A stretch of 37,660 nt of DNA from Silicimonas sp. (GCA_022826205.1 JAJDVJ010000125.1:1-37660); one strand, 5' to 3'; shown: positions 9,540 to 17,266, numbered from the stretch's first letter. Notes: generated by a model not told the origin, from the sequence alone. A program made the numbers and translations.

Positions 9540-10505
9540 ATGACTCATTTGGCGTTTCCAATTCGGCTGGCTGTCCTGCTGTCCGGCACCATGGCGCTTG
9601 TCGCTTGCGGTGGATACGATCCACGCAACTTCGACATCGACTTCCGCGGAGCGACCGGGCAGCTGGACACGACGGCGGCTGTGCGTGCCGCCATTGGTTC
9701 CGCACCGACGGCCGACAACAAGGCCGAGAACCCCTCGCAGCCGCGCCGCGTGCCTGAGTCTGCCACAGGTTCGGCAAGCGTAGTTGAACTTGCCGGTTCG
9801 GCAATTGAAAGGGCCGACGGAGCATCCCCGGCCTCTGTTCCTGTGCGCCATCGGGTGGTTGCAGGAGAGACCGTGTTCACGATTGCGAGGCACTATGGCG
9901 TGTCGGCCGAAAGCATTTCCGAGAGGAACGGGCTTGGACCCAACCCGGCGCTTCAGGTCGGCCAGTACCTGATGATCCCGCCAGCGGATGCCGCGGGAGC
10001 CATAGAGACCACGACAGTGGCAATGCCGGGCTCAGGATCCGAAACGCCGCTGCCGCCGTCGGCTTCGAAGCCCCTGCCAGACACTGAGATAGCAGCAAGG
10101 GCGCCGACAACGAGACCGGCAGGGCTTGAGGACGAGCAAACGGCTGCTTCGGACAATTCCCGCCTCAGGATGCCGGTCCAGGGCAACATCGTGCGGCCCT
10201 TCCAGAAGGGCTCAAACGAAGGCATCGGGATTTCGGCGGCGGCCGGCACAGCCGTTGTCGCTGCGGACGCGGGCACGGTCGCCGCAATCACGCGCGATAC
10301 CGATCAGGTGCCGATCCTGGTGCTTCGCCATGAAGGCAGCCTGCTGACGGTTTATGCCGGTTTGGACAATATCGCCGTGGATAAGGGCGACAGGGTCAGG
10401 CGCGGCCAGAAAATCGCAGTCGTGCGCGATGCAAACCCGCCGTTCCTGCACTTCGAGGTGCGGGAGGGTTTCAACAGCGTGGACCCCGGGCCCTACCTGA
10501 ACTAG
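9540..10505 (+). CDS. nlpD: LysM/M23 peptidase-domain outer-membrane lipoprotein (NlpD type)
   Basis: A lipoprotein signal (hydrophobic segment then 'ALVAC', Cys at about residue 20) is followed by a low-complexity linker, a LysM peptidoglycan-binding domain ('HRVVAGETVFTIARHYGVS.ESI' to 'LQVGQYLMIP', about residues 104-147), a second linker, and a C-terminal M23 fold. The M23 domain lacks the first metal ligand (H in HxxxD is replaced by 'NEGIGISAAAGT') and keeps only 'LHFEVREG', so it is degenerate, as in NlpD proteins that activate amidases rather than cleave. The start at 9540 is preferred over the longer frame because GAGGAG lies seven bases upstream and it places the signal peptide at the N-terminus. 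surE-pcm lie just upstream. Confidence 0.88.
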   Translation: MTHLAFPIRLAVLLSGTMALVACGGYDPRNFDIDFRGATGQLDTTAAVRAAIGSAPTADNKAENPSQPRRVPESATGSASVVELAGSAIERADGASPASVPVRHRVVAGETVFTIARHYGVSAESISERNGLGPNPALQVGQYLMIPPADAAGAIETTTVAMPGSGSETPLPPSASKPLPDTEIAARAPTTRPAGLEDEQTAASDNSRLRMPVQGNIVRPFQKGSNEGIGISAAAGTAVVAADAGTVAAITRDTDQVPILVLRHEGSLLTVYAGLDNIAVDKGDRVRRGQKIAVVRDANPPFLHFEVREGFNSVDPGPYLN

Positions 10506-10561
10506 CGCGACCTTCTTTGTCCGGAAAGCGTCGTGCGCAGTAGTTTCCGTGGAGACTCCGG

Positions 10562-11104
10562 ATGGGGATTGTAACCAATGGGATATTGCGCAACCGCATG
10601 TTTGCGCTTGCCACAATCGCAGGGGCGATTGCGTTCTTTGTCTATGATCTCGTCTATGACGCACTCTATGAAGACGCCTTTCCGTCCTATCACTTCTTCA
10701 TCGAGTTGCTTGTATTCTTCGCAGTATCGGCGGTGCTCTTGATTGGCATAAGTGACGTGCTTCGATTGCGCAGAAGGCTGTCTCGCGAAGAACAGCGCAA
10801 CGACATGTTTTCCCGCGCTCTGGCACAGAGCATCGATCTGCAGATGGATGAATGGAAGATGACTCCGAGCGAGAAGGAAGTCGCTTGGTTCATAATCAAG
10901 GGATACCGGTTTTCCGAGATTGCCCGTGCGCGCGGAGTCAAGGCAACCACATCGCGCCTTCAGGCCACGTCAATTTATGCAAAGGCAGGGGTCAGCGGGC
11001 GTTCCGAGTTCGTGGCCGAGATCATCCAATCGCTGATGGAGTCCATACCGGAAGAAACCCGATCCAGAGACATGAATTCAGCAACCGAGCACGAACGAAA
11101 TTGA
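10562..11104 (+). CDS. membrane-anchored LuxR-type helix-turn-helix regulator
   Basis: 180 residues. Two hydrophobic segments at about 12-32 and 42-64 form a membrane hairpin, followed by a short basic linker ('RLRRRLSREEQ') and a C-terminal LuxR/GerE helix-turn-helix at about 98-158 ('TPSEKEVAWFIIKGYRFSEIA' then 'IYAKAGVSGRSEF'). The usual LuxR hydrophobic core is kept, but the recognition helix region reads 'VKATTSRLQATS'. There is no receiver or ligand-binding domain, so the TM hairpin would have to be the sensor or just a tether. GGAG precedes the ATG. The stop overlaps a TTG start of the next gene (TTGA), which suggests that both are co-translated. Confidence 0.82.
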   Translation: MGIVTNGILRNRMFALATIAGAIAFFVYDLVYDALYEDAFPSYHFFIELLVFFAVSAVLLIGISDVLRLRRRLSREEQRNDMFSRALAQSIDLQMDEWKMTPSEKEVAWFIIKGYRFSEIARARGVKATTSRLQATSIYAKAGVSGRSEFVAEIIQSLMESIPEETRSRDMNSATEHERN

Positions 11105-12648
11105 ATTCGAGAGGCGGTCCTTCTGAATTCATCTGGTACTGCATCCGTCGGAACGGTGTTGCTCGCCGCAAGGGTTGGACACGAGGCGTCAACGTTGGCG
11201 AGTTGCGCCGACACATTGAAGGCCAAGCTGACGAAAGTGTCGAGGTCTGTGTTGCGACAAAGTTCCGCGTAGTGACCAGAGAGCGACTTTCGCAGGTGTT
11301 CTTCAATCGAGTTCGCGGTGTTGTCGGCATGGAAATCAAGCTTGCCGATGCGGTTTCCCGGATTGCGCCAACGCAAATGATTGCGAACAACCTGGGATTT
11401 GATCGGGCCTTGGATCGGTTTCATGCCGAGCAGGGCATTGACAGCAGTGGCTTTGCCACAAGGGGGATGGTGCGCGCCTTTTCTGCTGAGCAGTTTCTGC
11501 TTCCAGGTGGAGATGGGGATGAACCTGTCAAGTTGTATCGCGGCTCGACCACGGTCGATGCATTGCCACCAGCCGAAAATGAACACGCCGCCGGTCTCGT
11601 GGATGGGATCGGGCACTGGATGATTCAAAACCAATCCAACGATGGCCGAATTCCTTACAAGTACTGGCCAAGCAGAGGCATGGAATCTCCTGCCGACAAC
11701 GCTATCCGAAACTTCCTTGCCTCGTGGTCACTTGCCCGGTTGGCAAAGTTCAGGAGAAGCGCCAGACTCGGCGAAGCGGCACGGCGCAATTTGCGCTTCA
11801 ACCTGTCACGGTATTTCCAGCATATCGGGAATGGTCGCGGTGCGATCGTAGAGTCGACCGGAGCGAAACTCGGCGCCTCTGCGGTCGCCGGGCTGGCCAT
11901 TCTCGAAGCGTCTGACGGACAAGAGTTTCTTGAGGAACTGGGCATGCTTGCGGAAGGAATCAACTCGCTGGCGGACGAAGATTCTGGATTCCGCACGTTC
12001 TTCTTTCCAAGGGCACGCGATGGCGACAACTGGAACTTCTACTCGGGAGAAGCCCTGTTGTTTTGGGCGGAAGCTACGCGTCTTGGAATTCCAGAGGCAC
12101 CTACGCTGGCGCAATGCGCGAACACTTTCGAGCTTTGCCGTGCACGGCATAAGAGGAAGAGGAATCCGGCGTTCGTGCCTTGGCATACACAGGCCTGCGC
12201 GTCGCTGTTTGCGCAAACCGGCCGTCGGGAGTTCGCGGACTTTGCCTTTGAACTCAACGATTGGCTCTTGCCGATGCAGCAGTGGGACGGATTGCCTCCA
12301 GACATGCGAGGCCGGTTCTACGATCCGGCACGTCCAGACTTTGGCCCTCCGCATGCCGCTTCGACGGGGGCATATGTGGAAGGAATTGCCGAAGCGGCAG
12401 CTCTTGCGCATACCGTGGGAGACCACGCCCGCGCTTCTTCGTACGAACTCGCGATCAGTCGGGGATTGCGGTCGCTGAGGCAATTGCAGTTCCGAGATGC
12501 GCGGGATGCATTCTATGTCTCGAAGAGGAACCGCGTGATGGGCGCACTCCGTACCGAAGTCTACGACAACGCGGTTCGCGTGGATTCCGCTGCTCACGCA
12601 CTGTTGGCGGCGATGAAGATTCTGCAACCTGCAATCGGTGTCTCTTGA
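11101..12648 (+). CDS. uncharacterised protein with a predicted alpha/alpha-toroid (six-hairpin) C-terminal domain
   Basis: I do not recognise the family. The 515-residue frame begins best at the TTG at 11101, whose TTGA overlaps the stop of the LuxR-type gene; the frame is open further upstream but only as a shadow. Residues about 1-160 form an N-terminal domain ('FIWYCIRRNG', 'ADESVEVCVATKFRVV'). From about residue 165 come repeated helical hairpins with glycine-rich turns ('DGRIPYKYWPSRG', 'GAKLGASAVAGLAIL', 'NWNFYSGEALLFWAEA', 'HAASTGAYVEGIAEAA'), the rhythm of alpha/alpha-toroid proteins such as epimerases, glycosidases or C5-uronate epimerases. There is no signal peptide or TM segment, so a cytoplasmic sugar- or polymer-handling role is possible but unproven. 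It points towards the convergent Gly-Asp operon. Confidence 0.72.
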   Translation: MNSRGGPSEFIWYCIRRNGVARRKGWTRGVNVGELRRHIEGQADESVEVCVATKFRVVTRERLSQVFFNRVRGVVGMEIKLADAVSRIAPTQMIANNLGFDRALDRFHAEQGIDSSGFATRGMVRAFSAEQFLLPGGDGDEPVKLYRGSTTVDALPPAENEHAAGLVDGIGHWMIQNQSNDGRIPYKYWPSRGMESPADNAIRNFLASWSLARLAKFRRSARLGEAARRNLRFNLSRYFQHIGNGRGAIVESTGAKLGASAVAGLAILEASDGQEFLEELGMLAEGINSLADEDSGFRTFFFPRARDGDNWNFYSGEALLFWAEATRLGIPEAPTLAQCANTFELCRARHKRKRNPAFVPWHTQACASLFAQTGRREFADFAFELNDWLLPMQQWDGLPPDMRGRFYDPARPDFGPPHAASTGAYVEGIAEAAALAHTVGDHARASSYELAISRGLRSLRQLQFRDARDAFYVSKRNRVMGALRTEVYDNAVRVDSAAHALLAAMKILQPAIGVS

Positions 12649-12714
12649 CGGGAGGTCGGCTGATTCGATCATCGAATTGCGTGTCCAGCCCGAATTCACA
12701 TAGACGACGCGCGT

Positions 12715-13380
12715 TCAGCAGTATCCGCGTTCGGCCGTGGCGGGCGCATCCGGCCAGTTGTCCGAGGGCAAGACGAAGAATCCTCGTCCGCAGGGAGGCA
12801 GGACATCGAATATCAAGTGTATGCGTTCCTCATCGGATTGGTTTTCCGCCCAGTGTCTGGCCTTGTTGTTGAAGACCCAGAGCTCGCCTTCCTGCATCAC
12901 GACTGTTTCGTCATCGGTAGAGAGCGGACTGCCCTCTGGGCTTTTGAGGACCAGGTGGAATCGGTCCCTGATGCGATAGTATTCGCCGATGTCTATATGG
13001 GGGAACACCTTGCATCCGGGCTGGAGTGCCACCAGAGTCGCGCGCCCAAGCTGACCTTCCATCGCGTCGGCAACCCTTTGGCAAAATGCCAACGTAAGGG
13101 GAAACCTCCGAGCTGCTGGTGCAAAGCTGCTCTCATGAACATTATTCGCGTTTTTCGCGCCATGCGGCAACGGCTTCTTTGCGGAGCGCAAGAAGATGTT
13201 TCGAGTATTCCGCTGGCACCGGACATTTCGCTGGCGGCTTGTGTCCGCAAACCAGATTTCAGGTGACGCGTCCAGTTCCGCAAGAATCGGCGGAATGTCC
13301 TCGTCTTCTGAAATTCTGATGAAATGAGGCATGTTTTTGGCGGATTTTATGTCAGGGCAAGCATTCTGCGATCCGTTCAT
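12715..13380 (-). CDS. aspartyl/asparaginyl beta-hydroxylase-family Fe(II)/2-oxoglutarate dioxygenase
   Basis: The C-terminal half has the double-stranded beta-helix of the AspH/PF05118 family. The Fe ligands are visible as H142 in 'RFHLVL' and H176 in 'ARHWAENQ', and R186 in 'ERIHLIFDV' is the expected 2-oxoglutarate-binding Arg; 'GELWVFNNKARHW' and 'FPHIDIGEYYRIRDR' are family signatures. Members hydroxylate C-beta of Asp or Asn residues, or free amino acids or peptides in some bacterial cases. 221 residues, no signal peptide, so cytoplasmic. Its ATG overlaps the stop of the small lipoprotein gene upstream (ATGA), which makes it the third gene of the Gly-Asp operon. The substrate is unknown; the Asp-rich product of the first gene is a tempting candidate. 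Confidence 0.85.
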   Translation of the reverse strand: MNGSQNACPDIKSAKNMPHFIRISEDEDIPPILAELDASPEIWFADTSRQRNVRCQRNTRNIFLRSAKKPLPHGAKNANNVHESSFAPAARRFPLTLAFCQRVADAMEGQLGRATLVALQPGCKVFPHIDIGEYYRIRDRFHLVLKSPEGSPLSTDDETVVMQEGELWVFNNKARHWAENQSDEERIHLIFDVLPPCGRGFFVLPSDNWPDAPATAERGYC

Positions 13381-13613
13381 GGCTCTCCGCTAAGGTACTC
13401 GCGGCAGATTCGAGCCTGATTCCGCATGACCCTGTAGTCGCTGAACATCTTTATGATCGGTGAGTCATCGGGAAGTCTCTCGATTTCATCTGCTGCCCGG
13501 TTTCGAAATTCGGAACTGTAGTCAACAATTTGCGGGCAAACCTCAGAAGTCGTCGGCACGCAGGCTGTCAGCAAGATCATCGGCAGTGGGAGCGCTATTC
13601 TGCATCGCCTCAA
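13377..13613 (-). CDS. small lipoprotein nested out of frame in the end of the Gly-Asp repeat gene
   Basis: 78 residues if started at the TTG at 13613: a short basic N-terminus, a hydrophobic stretch and a lipobox 'LLTAC' (C18), then a helical domain ('CPQIVDYSSEF', 'ADEIERLPDDSPIIKMFSDYR.MR.QARIC') with two further Cys at 26 and 70. The pattern C-P-x2-V/I-x-Y-S...A-x-E-x-E-x-LP...DY...R-x-QAR-x-C is reminiscent of small lipoproteins found in alphaproteobacteria and their phages; I do not know a function. The gene overlaps the preceding gene by 71 bases in another frame and overlaps the hydroxylase by ATGA. The TTG start is the weakest part, since no Shine-Dalgarno is evident at the right spacing; an internal ATG at 13580 would leave too short a signal peptide. 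Confidence 0.6.
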   Translation of the reverse strand: MRRCRIALPLPMILLTACVPTTSEVCPQIVDYSSEFRNRAADEIERLPDDSPIIKMFSDYRVMRNQARICREYLSGEP

Positions 13614-14268
13614 GCATTTTGCGGCGTAGCTCCGCAAGTCTTGGATCCTCGTCGCCGTCGCCATCGCCGTCGCCATCGCCGTCCCCGTCTCCGTCTCCGT
13701 CGCCATCGCCGTCCCCGTCTCCGTCTCCGTCGCCATCGCCGTCCCCGTCTCCGTCTCCGTCTCCGTCGCCATCGCCGTCCCCGTCTCCGTCCCCGTCTCC
13801 GTCGCCATCGCCATCGCCGTCTCCGTCGCCGTCCCCGTCTCCGTCGCCGTCCCCGTCTCCGTCTCCGTCGCCATCGCCGTCCCCGTCTCCGTCTCCGTCT
13901 CCGTCTCCGTCCCCGTCGCCATCGCCGTCTCCGTCCCCGTCTCCGTCGCCGTCGCCGTCGCCATCGCCGTCGCCATCGCCGTCTCCGTCCCCGTCTCCGT
14001 CTCCGTCTCCGTCTCCGTCTCCGTCTCCGTCGCCGTCTCCGTCGCCATCGCCGTCCCCGTCGCCATCGCCGTCCCCGTCCCCGCCATTTTGTGCGCGAGC
14101 CTCGTTGAAATAGGGCACAATCTTCCAGCCCAGCAGTTGGATTCCGCTCAGCATTGGAAGCATCAAGGTCAGAAGCGCACCACCCAGAAGCATAGGCAGC
14201 AACCGAAATGAGAGTGGTGCGAACTTCTTCCTTTCCTGACTTTTGCTTTCTTGAGTCTTGCGATGCAC
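13543..14268 (-). CDS. membrane-anchored Gly-Asp repeat protein, (GD)72
   Basis: 241 residues from a GTG at 14268. Residues 1-15 are basic and hydrophilic, residues about 22-48 are hydrophobic (one TM anchor or a long signal sequence), and 'NEARAQ' at 55-60 offers a possible signal-peptidase site. Residues 63-206 are 72 perfect Gly-Asp dipeptides, then a charged helical tail of 35 residues ('AELRRKMLEAMQ', ending 'RADDF'). Positive-inside topology places the repeat outside the cytoplasmic membrane. The repeat would be a 72-fold polyanion, possibly binding Ca2+ or other cations. The other frames through the tract also stay open, but only this one pairs the repeat with a membrane segment and an operon. 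First gene of an operon with the nested lipoprotein and the beta-hydroxylase. Confidence 0.72.
   Translation of the reverse strand: MHRKTQESKSQERKKFAPLSFRLLPMLLGGALLTLMLPMLSGIQLLGWKIVPYFNEARAQNGGDGDGDGDGDGDGDGDGDGDGDGDGDGDGDGDGDGDGDGDGDGDGDGDGDGDGDGDGDGDGDGDGDGDGDGDGDGDGDGDGDGDGDGDGDGDGDGDGDGDGDGDGDGDGDGDGDGDGDGDGDGDGDGDGDGDGDGDGDGDGDGDEDPRLAELRRKMLEAMQNSAPTADDLADSLRADDF
13651..14082 (-). repeat. 72-copy hexanucleotide tandem array coding for (Gly-Asp)72
   Basis: 432 bases made of exactly 72 hexamers with no interruption. Read on the minus strand only four versions occur: GGCGAC, GGCGAT, GGGGAC and GGAGAC. The Asp wobble varies only C/T (13 copies of GAT, always in GGCGAT), as two-fold degeneracy requires. 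A higher-order 30-base unit of five hexamers is visible from about 13669 to 13758, where it recurs three times, so the array grew by duplication of 10-residue blocks. Such an array should change length by slippage without losing frame. Confidence 0.95.
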
Positions 14269-15467
14269 TTTCTCGGTTCCATCACCCTGGCAGTGAGCAT
14301 CCTACCACGAACAGCGAATTCAAATGCCACTGTGCATTAGTATGATCGCTATCCTCGATTTGTTATAGGATCTGCCTTCAAGCGCTCCAAGTGCAGCGCA
14401 GTTCCTTGTCAGCACGCCCGATTCCGGACTCGTCGTGCAATTGCGGCCAGCATGTTCCACTTCGCTGTTCCACGACGAATTTGCTGGTAATGTCCGTCGA
14501 CAATGCACGCACATGAATCGGGAAGCACTGAAGGCCAGGGTGATCGGGGCTGCCGAAGACATCCGCTTGCTCGCGCGGCCAATTGAGCCGTTTAGGCATC
14601 CCGGTGCCACGACATGACCCAACGGCTGAAGCACAAGCAGAGATTGCCCAGGCCATTGCCTGCCACGCATGCTCCGGAGGCATGCCGGAGATTGTCGTCA
14701 TCAGAGCTGCAGAGCGATACGTACGCGATATCTTGCCCTCATTCAGCGCCAACCCCAATTTCGGATACGGCACTCGGACCGCAAATGTGCTGAGCCGGGA
14801 ATTGGGTCGCGTCAGGCTTGGAACCCGGTACGACAAGGACATTGCGGCAACCGGTCTCAACATTGTTCCCGTCGTTCATGTGCGTCACGGCTGCGCCATT
14901 CGTCCGGCCAGTTCGAGCGACAACTAACTTCACCGCATGTTCTTGGCTCGGCACGTCCAAATCGTAACGGAAGGCGGCGTGTCGCCGGCGGTGTCTTGCG
15001 CGACGGAAATGTGGCGCCGTTGAAGCTGGGTTGCCTGAGCGGCATTGAATTCAACCACGGGTTCGGAGGACGCGACGTGCCGTTCGTGTCAGTAGCGCTG
15101 AGATTCCGCAAAATGCCCGAATATCGCCTGTCCTTGCCGATGTCGACGCCATGGTCACTCACGAACCAACTGGAGGAGCGTCGCTAGGAGAGCCTTGAGG
15201 GCCTCGGGACATCCGGGCACATGTTCACGTTCCGTGAGATGAACTCCGGTTATGCGGTTCGCATTGACATGCGACATTTCGAATTGCGCAGCATGATCGA
15301 TACACCGGACGCGCCGTGTCGATTGTCGCAGGTGGACAGCCGGGGCAGGCATTCGATGCCGGCTCCATTCGCGTCAGCTCCCTTTCCGTTCGGACAGATT
15401 GCTCAGCTGCATTCCACCAACAACTGGAGAGTCCCGTTCGGCGCAGCTTCCCTCATAGGGTGCCCAT
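14269..15467. other. 1.2 kb stretch with no recognisable gene
   Basis: Overlapping open frames exist on both strands (for example 14583-14927 plus, 14378-14863 minus, 15221-15610 plus and 15155-15352 minus), but none shows a recognisable domain, convincing ribosome binding site or consistent codon pattern. The first hundred bases should hold the promoter of the Gly-Asp operon; I see no clear -35/-10. The rest may be decayed coding sequence. Confidence 0.45.
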
Positions 15468-16493
15468 TTACCGGGTCGAGATCATGCCAACGATTTCATA
15501 GGTTCTCGCTAGAACGGGTGCGGCGACCTCGCGAGCACGGGCGGCACCTTCCCCCAGAATGCGGTCGATTTCGGCAAGATCACCCAGAAGGCGGTTCATC
15601 TCGCCCGTGATGGGTGCCAGGGTCTCGACCGCCACCTCGGCGAGATGTGGCTTGAACTTGCCCCATCCTTGGCCGGCGACCTCGGTCATCACCGCATCCG
15701 GCAACTGCCCTGTCAGGCCGGCATAGATGTCGATCAGGTTGCGGGCTTCGGGCCGTTCCTCGAGTTCGCCGTAGGTCTCGGGCAGGGGATCCGCGTCGGT
15801 TCTTGCCTTCCGGAACTTGAGCGCGATCGTGTCGGCATCGTCCGAGAGGTTGATCCGGCTCATGTCCGAGGCATCGCTTTTTGACATTTTCTTCGTGCCG
15901 TCACGCAGGCTCATCACTCGCGTGGCCGGACCTTCGATCATTGGTTCGGTAATCGGAAAGAAGTCTGTCTCGTAGTCGTGGTTGAACTTCGCGGCGATGT
16001 CGCGCGTGAGTTCCAGATGCTGTTTCTGGTCTTCGCCAACGGGCACGTGGGTAGCGTGATAGACAAGAATGTCGGCAGCCATGAGCGCAGGATAGGCGAA
16101 CAGGCCGAGCGATGCGTTTTCCGCGTTCTTCCCGGCCTTGTCCTTCCACTGCGTCATGCGACCCATCCATCCCATGCGCGCAACGCAATTGAAGATCCAT
16201 GCCAGTTGCGCGTGTTCCGGCGCCTGACTCTGGTTGAACAGGATTGATCGTCGCGGATCTATGCCGGACGCCATGAAGGCTGCCGCCGCCTCACGCGTGT
16301 TCCGGACCAGGTCGTCCGGCTTCTGCCACGTCGTGATCGCGTGCAGATCGACAAGGCAGTAGATGCACTCCTGCCTGCCGTCGTCCTGTATGTCGACGAA
16401 GCGCTTTAGCGCCCCGAGATAGTTGCCGAGCGTCAATCCGCCGGACGGCTGGATTCCCGAAAACACGCGGGGGATGAATGCTGGGGCCGACAT
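15468..16493 (-). CDS. trpS: tryptophanyl-tRNA synthetase
   Basis: Class I aminoacyl-tRNA synthetase charging tRNA-Trp. '[19 protein letters not shown]' at the N-terminus contains the HIGH-equivalent (TLGN), and '[11 protein letters not shown]' the KMSKS loop; '[20 protein letters not shown]' is a TrpRS signature. The longest frame begins at 16565, but the ATG at 16493 places the conserved N-terminus eight residues in and gives 341 residues, the usual length. It is downstream of glnD and murJ on the same strand, with a divergently oriented rhomboid-like gene in between. Confidence 0.95.
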   Translation of the reverse strand: MSAPAFIPRVFSGIQPSGGLTLGNYLGALKRFVDIQDDGRQECIYCLVDLHAITTWQKPDDLVRNTREAAAAFMASGIDPRRSILFNQSQAPEHAQLAWIFNCVARMGWMGRMTQWKDKAGKNAENASLGLFAYPALMAADILVYHATHVPVGEDQKQHLELTRDIAAKFNHDYETDFFPITEPMIEGPATRVMSLRDGTKKMSKSDASDMSRINLSDDADTIALKFRKARTDADPLPETYGELEERPEARNLIDIYAGLTGQLPDAVMTEVAGQGWGKFKPHLAEVAVETLAPITGEMNRLLGDLAEIDRILGEGAARAREVAAPVLARTYEIVGMISTR

Positions 16494-16568
16494 GTGGCTG
16501 CGATCCTCTGGATTTTCCTGCTCGCGGGCCTTACCGAGAGCTTGTTTCTCCGTCAAGAAAGGCAAGCG

Positions 16569-17255
16569 ATGCGAGACGATGGATTGCAGCCAACCTTCAA
16601 TACCCTGCCGCCGGCGGTTGTGGCCTTGGCGGTGGTGATTTTCGTGATCGAGGTGCTACTGGCGTTTGGGGCCCGGGGTTATGTCGGCGGGCCCGCAGCC
16701 TTTGGCTGGCGCACGGAAGCGATTCGGGAATTTGCCTTCTATGGCCCGCTTCTGGCCTGGATCATCGAAACCGGCAACTGGACGCCGGAGCACCTCCGCC
16801 GGTTCGTCACCTATCCATTCATACATCAGGGATTCGCCCATGCGACATTCGTGATCGTTTTCCTCCTGGCCATGGGGAAGCTCGTGGGCGAGGTGCTGGG
16901 CAACTTTGCTGTCCTGGTCCTGTTCTTCTGCTGTGGCGCTTTTGGCGCTCTGATCTTTGCCGGTTTGACAAGTGACGAGTTTCCTCTGATCGGCGGCTTT
17001 CCATCGGTCTACGGCTTGATCGGCGCCTACACTTTTCTGCTCTGGGTCGGTTTTGGCGCAACCGGGCAGAACCAGTATCGCGCCTTCACGCTGATCGGAT
17101 TCCTGCTTGGCATCCAGCTTGGGTTCGCGATCATCTTCGGTGGGTCGAATGACTGGGTGGCAGATGCGGCCGGCTTTGCGCTGGGTTTCGTGCTCGCTCC
17201 TGCGCTCGCACGCGGTGCGTTTCGCGGATTTCTGGACCGGATGCGGCGGCGATAG
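16569..17255 (+). CDS. rhomboid-fold membrane protein, probably catalytically inactive
   Basis: 228 residues with six to seven hydrophobic segments in the rhomboid pattern, including '[20 protein letters not shown]' (TM2 with the conserved His) and '[15 protein letters not shown]' at about 142-156. In active rhomboids the latter carries GxSG with the catalytic Ser; here the aligned Ser is Phe and the following Gly is Pro. In the last TM the partner His of the dyad (HxxGF) is replaced by Asp in '[10 protein letters not shown]' (about 199). This is therefore a pseudoprotease, if the alignment by eye holds. The start at 16569 has GAAAGG about six bases upstream; a longer frame starts at 16494 inside the trpS leader. 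Convergent with murJ, 11 bases away. Confidence 0.8.
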   Translation: MRDDGLQPTFNTLPPAVVALAVVIFVIEVLLAFGARGYVGGPAAFGWRTEAIREFAFYGPLLAWIIETGNWTPEHLRRFVTYPFIHQGFAHATFVIVFLLAMGKLVGEVLGNFAVLVLFFCCGAFGALIFAGLTSDEFPLIGGFPSVYGLIGAYTFLLWVGFGATGQNQYRAFTLIGFLLGIQLGFAIIFGGSNDWVADAAGFALGFVLAPALARGAFRGFLDRMRRR

Positions 17256-17266
17256 CAGAATCCCGT

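Noticed and set aside
10852-11100. N-terminal extension of the toroid protein overlapping the LuxR gene
   Set aside because: It lies in another frame of the LuxR helix-turn-helix coding region and looks like a shadow (basic, low-complexity); the TTG at 11101 is preferred.
13460-14113. Plus-strand 217-aa Ser-Pro repeat protein over the array
   Set aside because: It is the complement of the (GD)72 frame. It has no signal, no ribosome binding site, and both ends read as antisense of the lipoprotein and TM region. The restriction of one wobble to C/T fits Asp on minus better.
13377-14120. Minus-strand 247-aa frame with Thr-Glu-Met-Ala repeats joined to the lipoprotein
   Set aside because: The repeated part has variable residues expected of an off-frame reading of the GD array; only its end is the real lipoprotein.
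14583-14927. Plus-strand 114-aa ORF in the 1.2-kb gap
   Set aside because: No recognisable features, no ribosome binding site, and a competing minus-strand frame of similar quality covers the same bases.
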